6,095 bases of DNA from JANOAR01 sp031411235. Lineage in GTDB: Bacteria; Verrucomicrobiota; Verrucomicrobiia; Verrucomicrobiales; Verrucomicrobiaceae. Where the stretch lies: positions 1-6,095 of the forward strand of contig JANOAR010000268.1 of NCBI GenBank assembly GCA_031411235.1, given 5' to 3'. The notes beneath the pieces were generated by a model. That model saw nothing but the letters and a program-made list of their open reading frames with translations. It was not told the DNA's origin and did no database searches. This document shows, one piece after another, positions 6,093 to 6,095 of this stretch. The translations under genes were made by a program, and so were the position numbers. Numbering within the stretch: position 1 is the stretch's first letter; each line of letters starts with the position of its first letter.

Positions 6093-6095
6093 AGG

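Overview
The window is GC-rich, bacterial and fully coding apart from short gaps. No single gene identifies the species. A sigma factor with the PVTRW N-terminal motif, next to a membrane-anchored Ser/Thr kinase with TPR-like repeats, plus a secreted FecR-domain protein, is typical of the Verrucomicrobia/Planctomycetes (PVC) group. A verrucomicrobium related to Prosthecobacter is my best guess. This is inference from gene content and cannot be proven here.

Layout. Positions 1-28 hold the first nine codons of a leftward gene whose start looks like a signal peptide. Positions 29-217 form a divergent control region with a short direct repeat and a candidate sigma-70-type promoter. Two rightward genes follow: an ECF-like sigma factor (about 218-997) and a large transmembrane Ser/Thr protein kinase (about 1042-3519; it may start at TTG 994, overlapping the sigma gene stop by 4 bp). 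After a 24-bp convergent gap, two leftward genes run from the right edge: an outer-membrane beta-barrel protein (6092-5157) and, 62 bp downstream of it, a secreted protein (5094-3544). The secreted protein joins a FecR domain, an Asp-rich calcium-binding-like linker and a beta-strand-rich C-terminus that may be a beta-helix. The gap between these two genes carries three 9-bp tandem units.

How the genes may work together. The sigma factor and kinase look like one signalling unit: the kinase senses or scaffolds through its C-terminal repeats and could control the sigma factor. The barrel and FecR-domain genes look like one cell-envelope operon, with both products carrying signal peptides. A FecR-like domain lying near a sigma factor recalls FecI/FecR signalling. 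However, this FecR protein lacks a cytoplasmic anti-sigma part and is convergent with the sigma gene, so a direct link is speculative.

No rRNA, tRNA, CRISPR array, insertion sequence or phage gene was seen.
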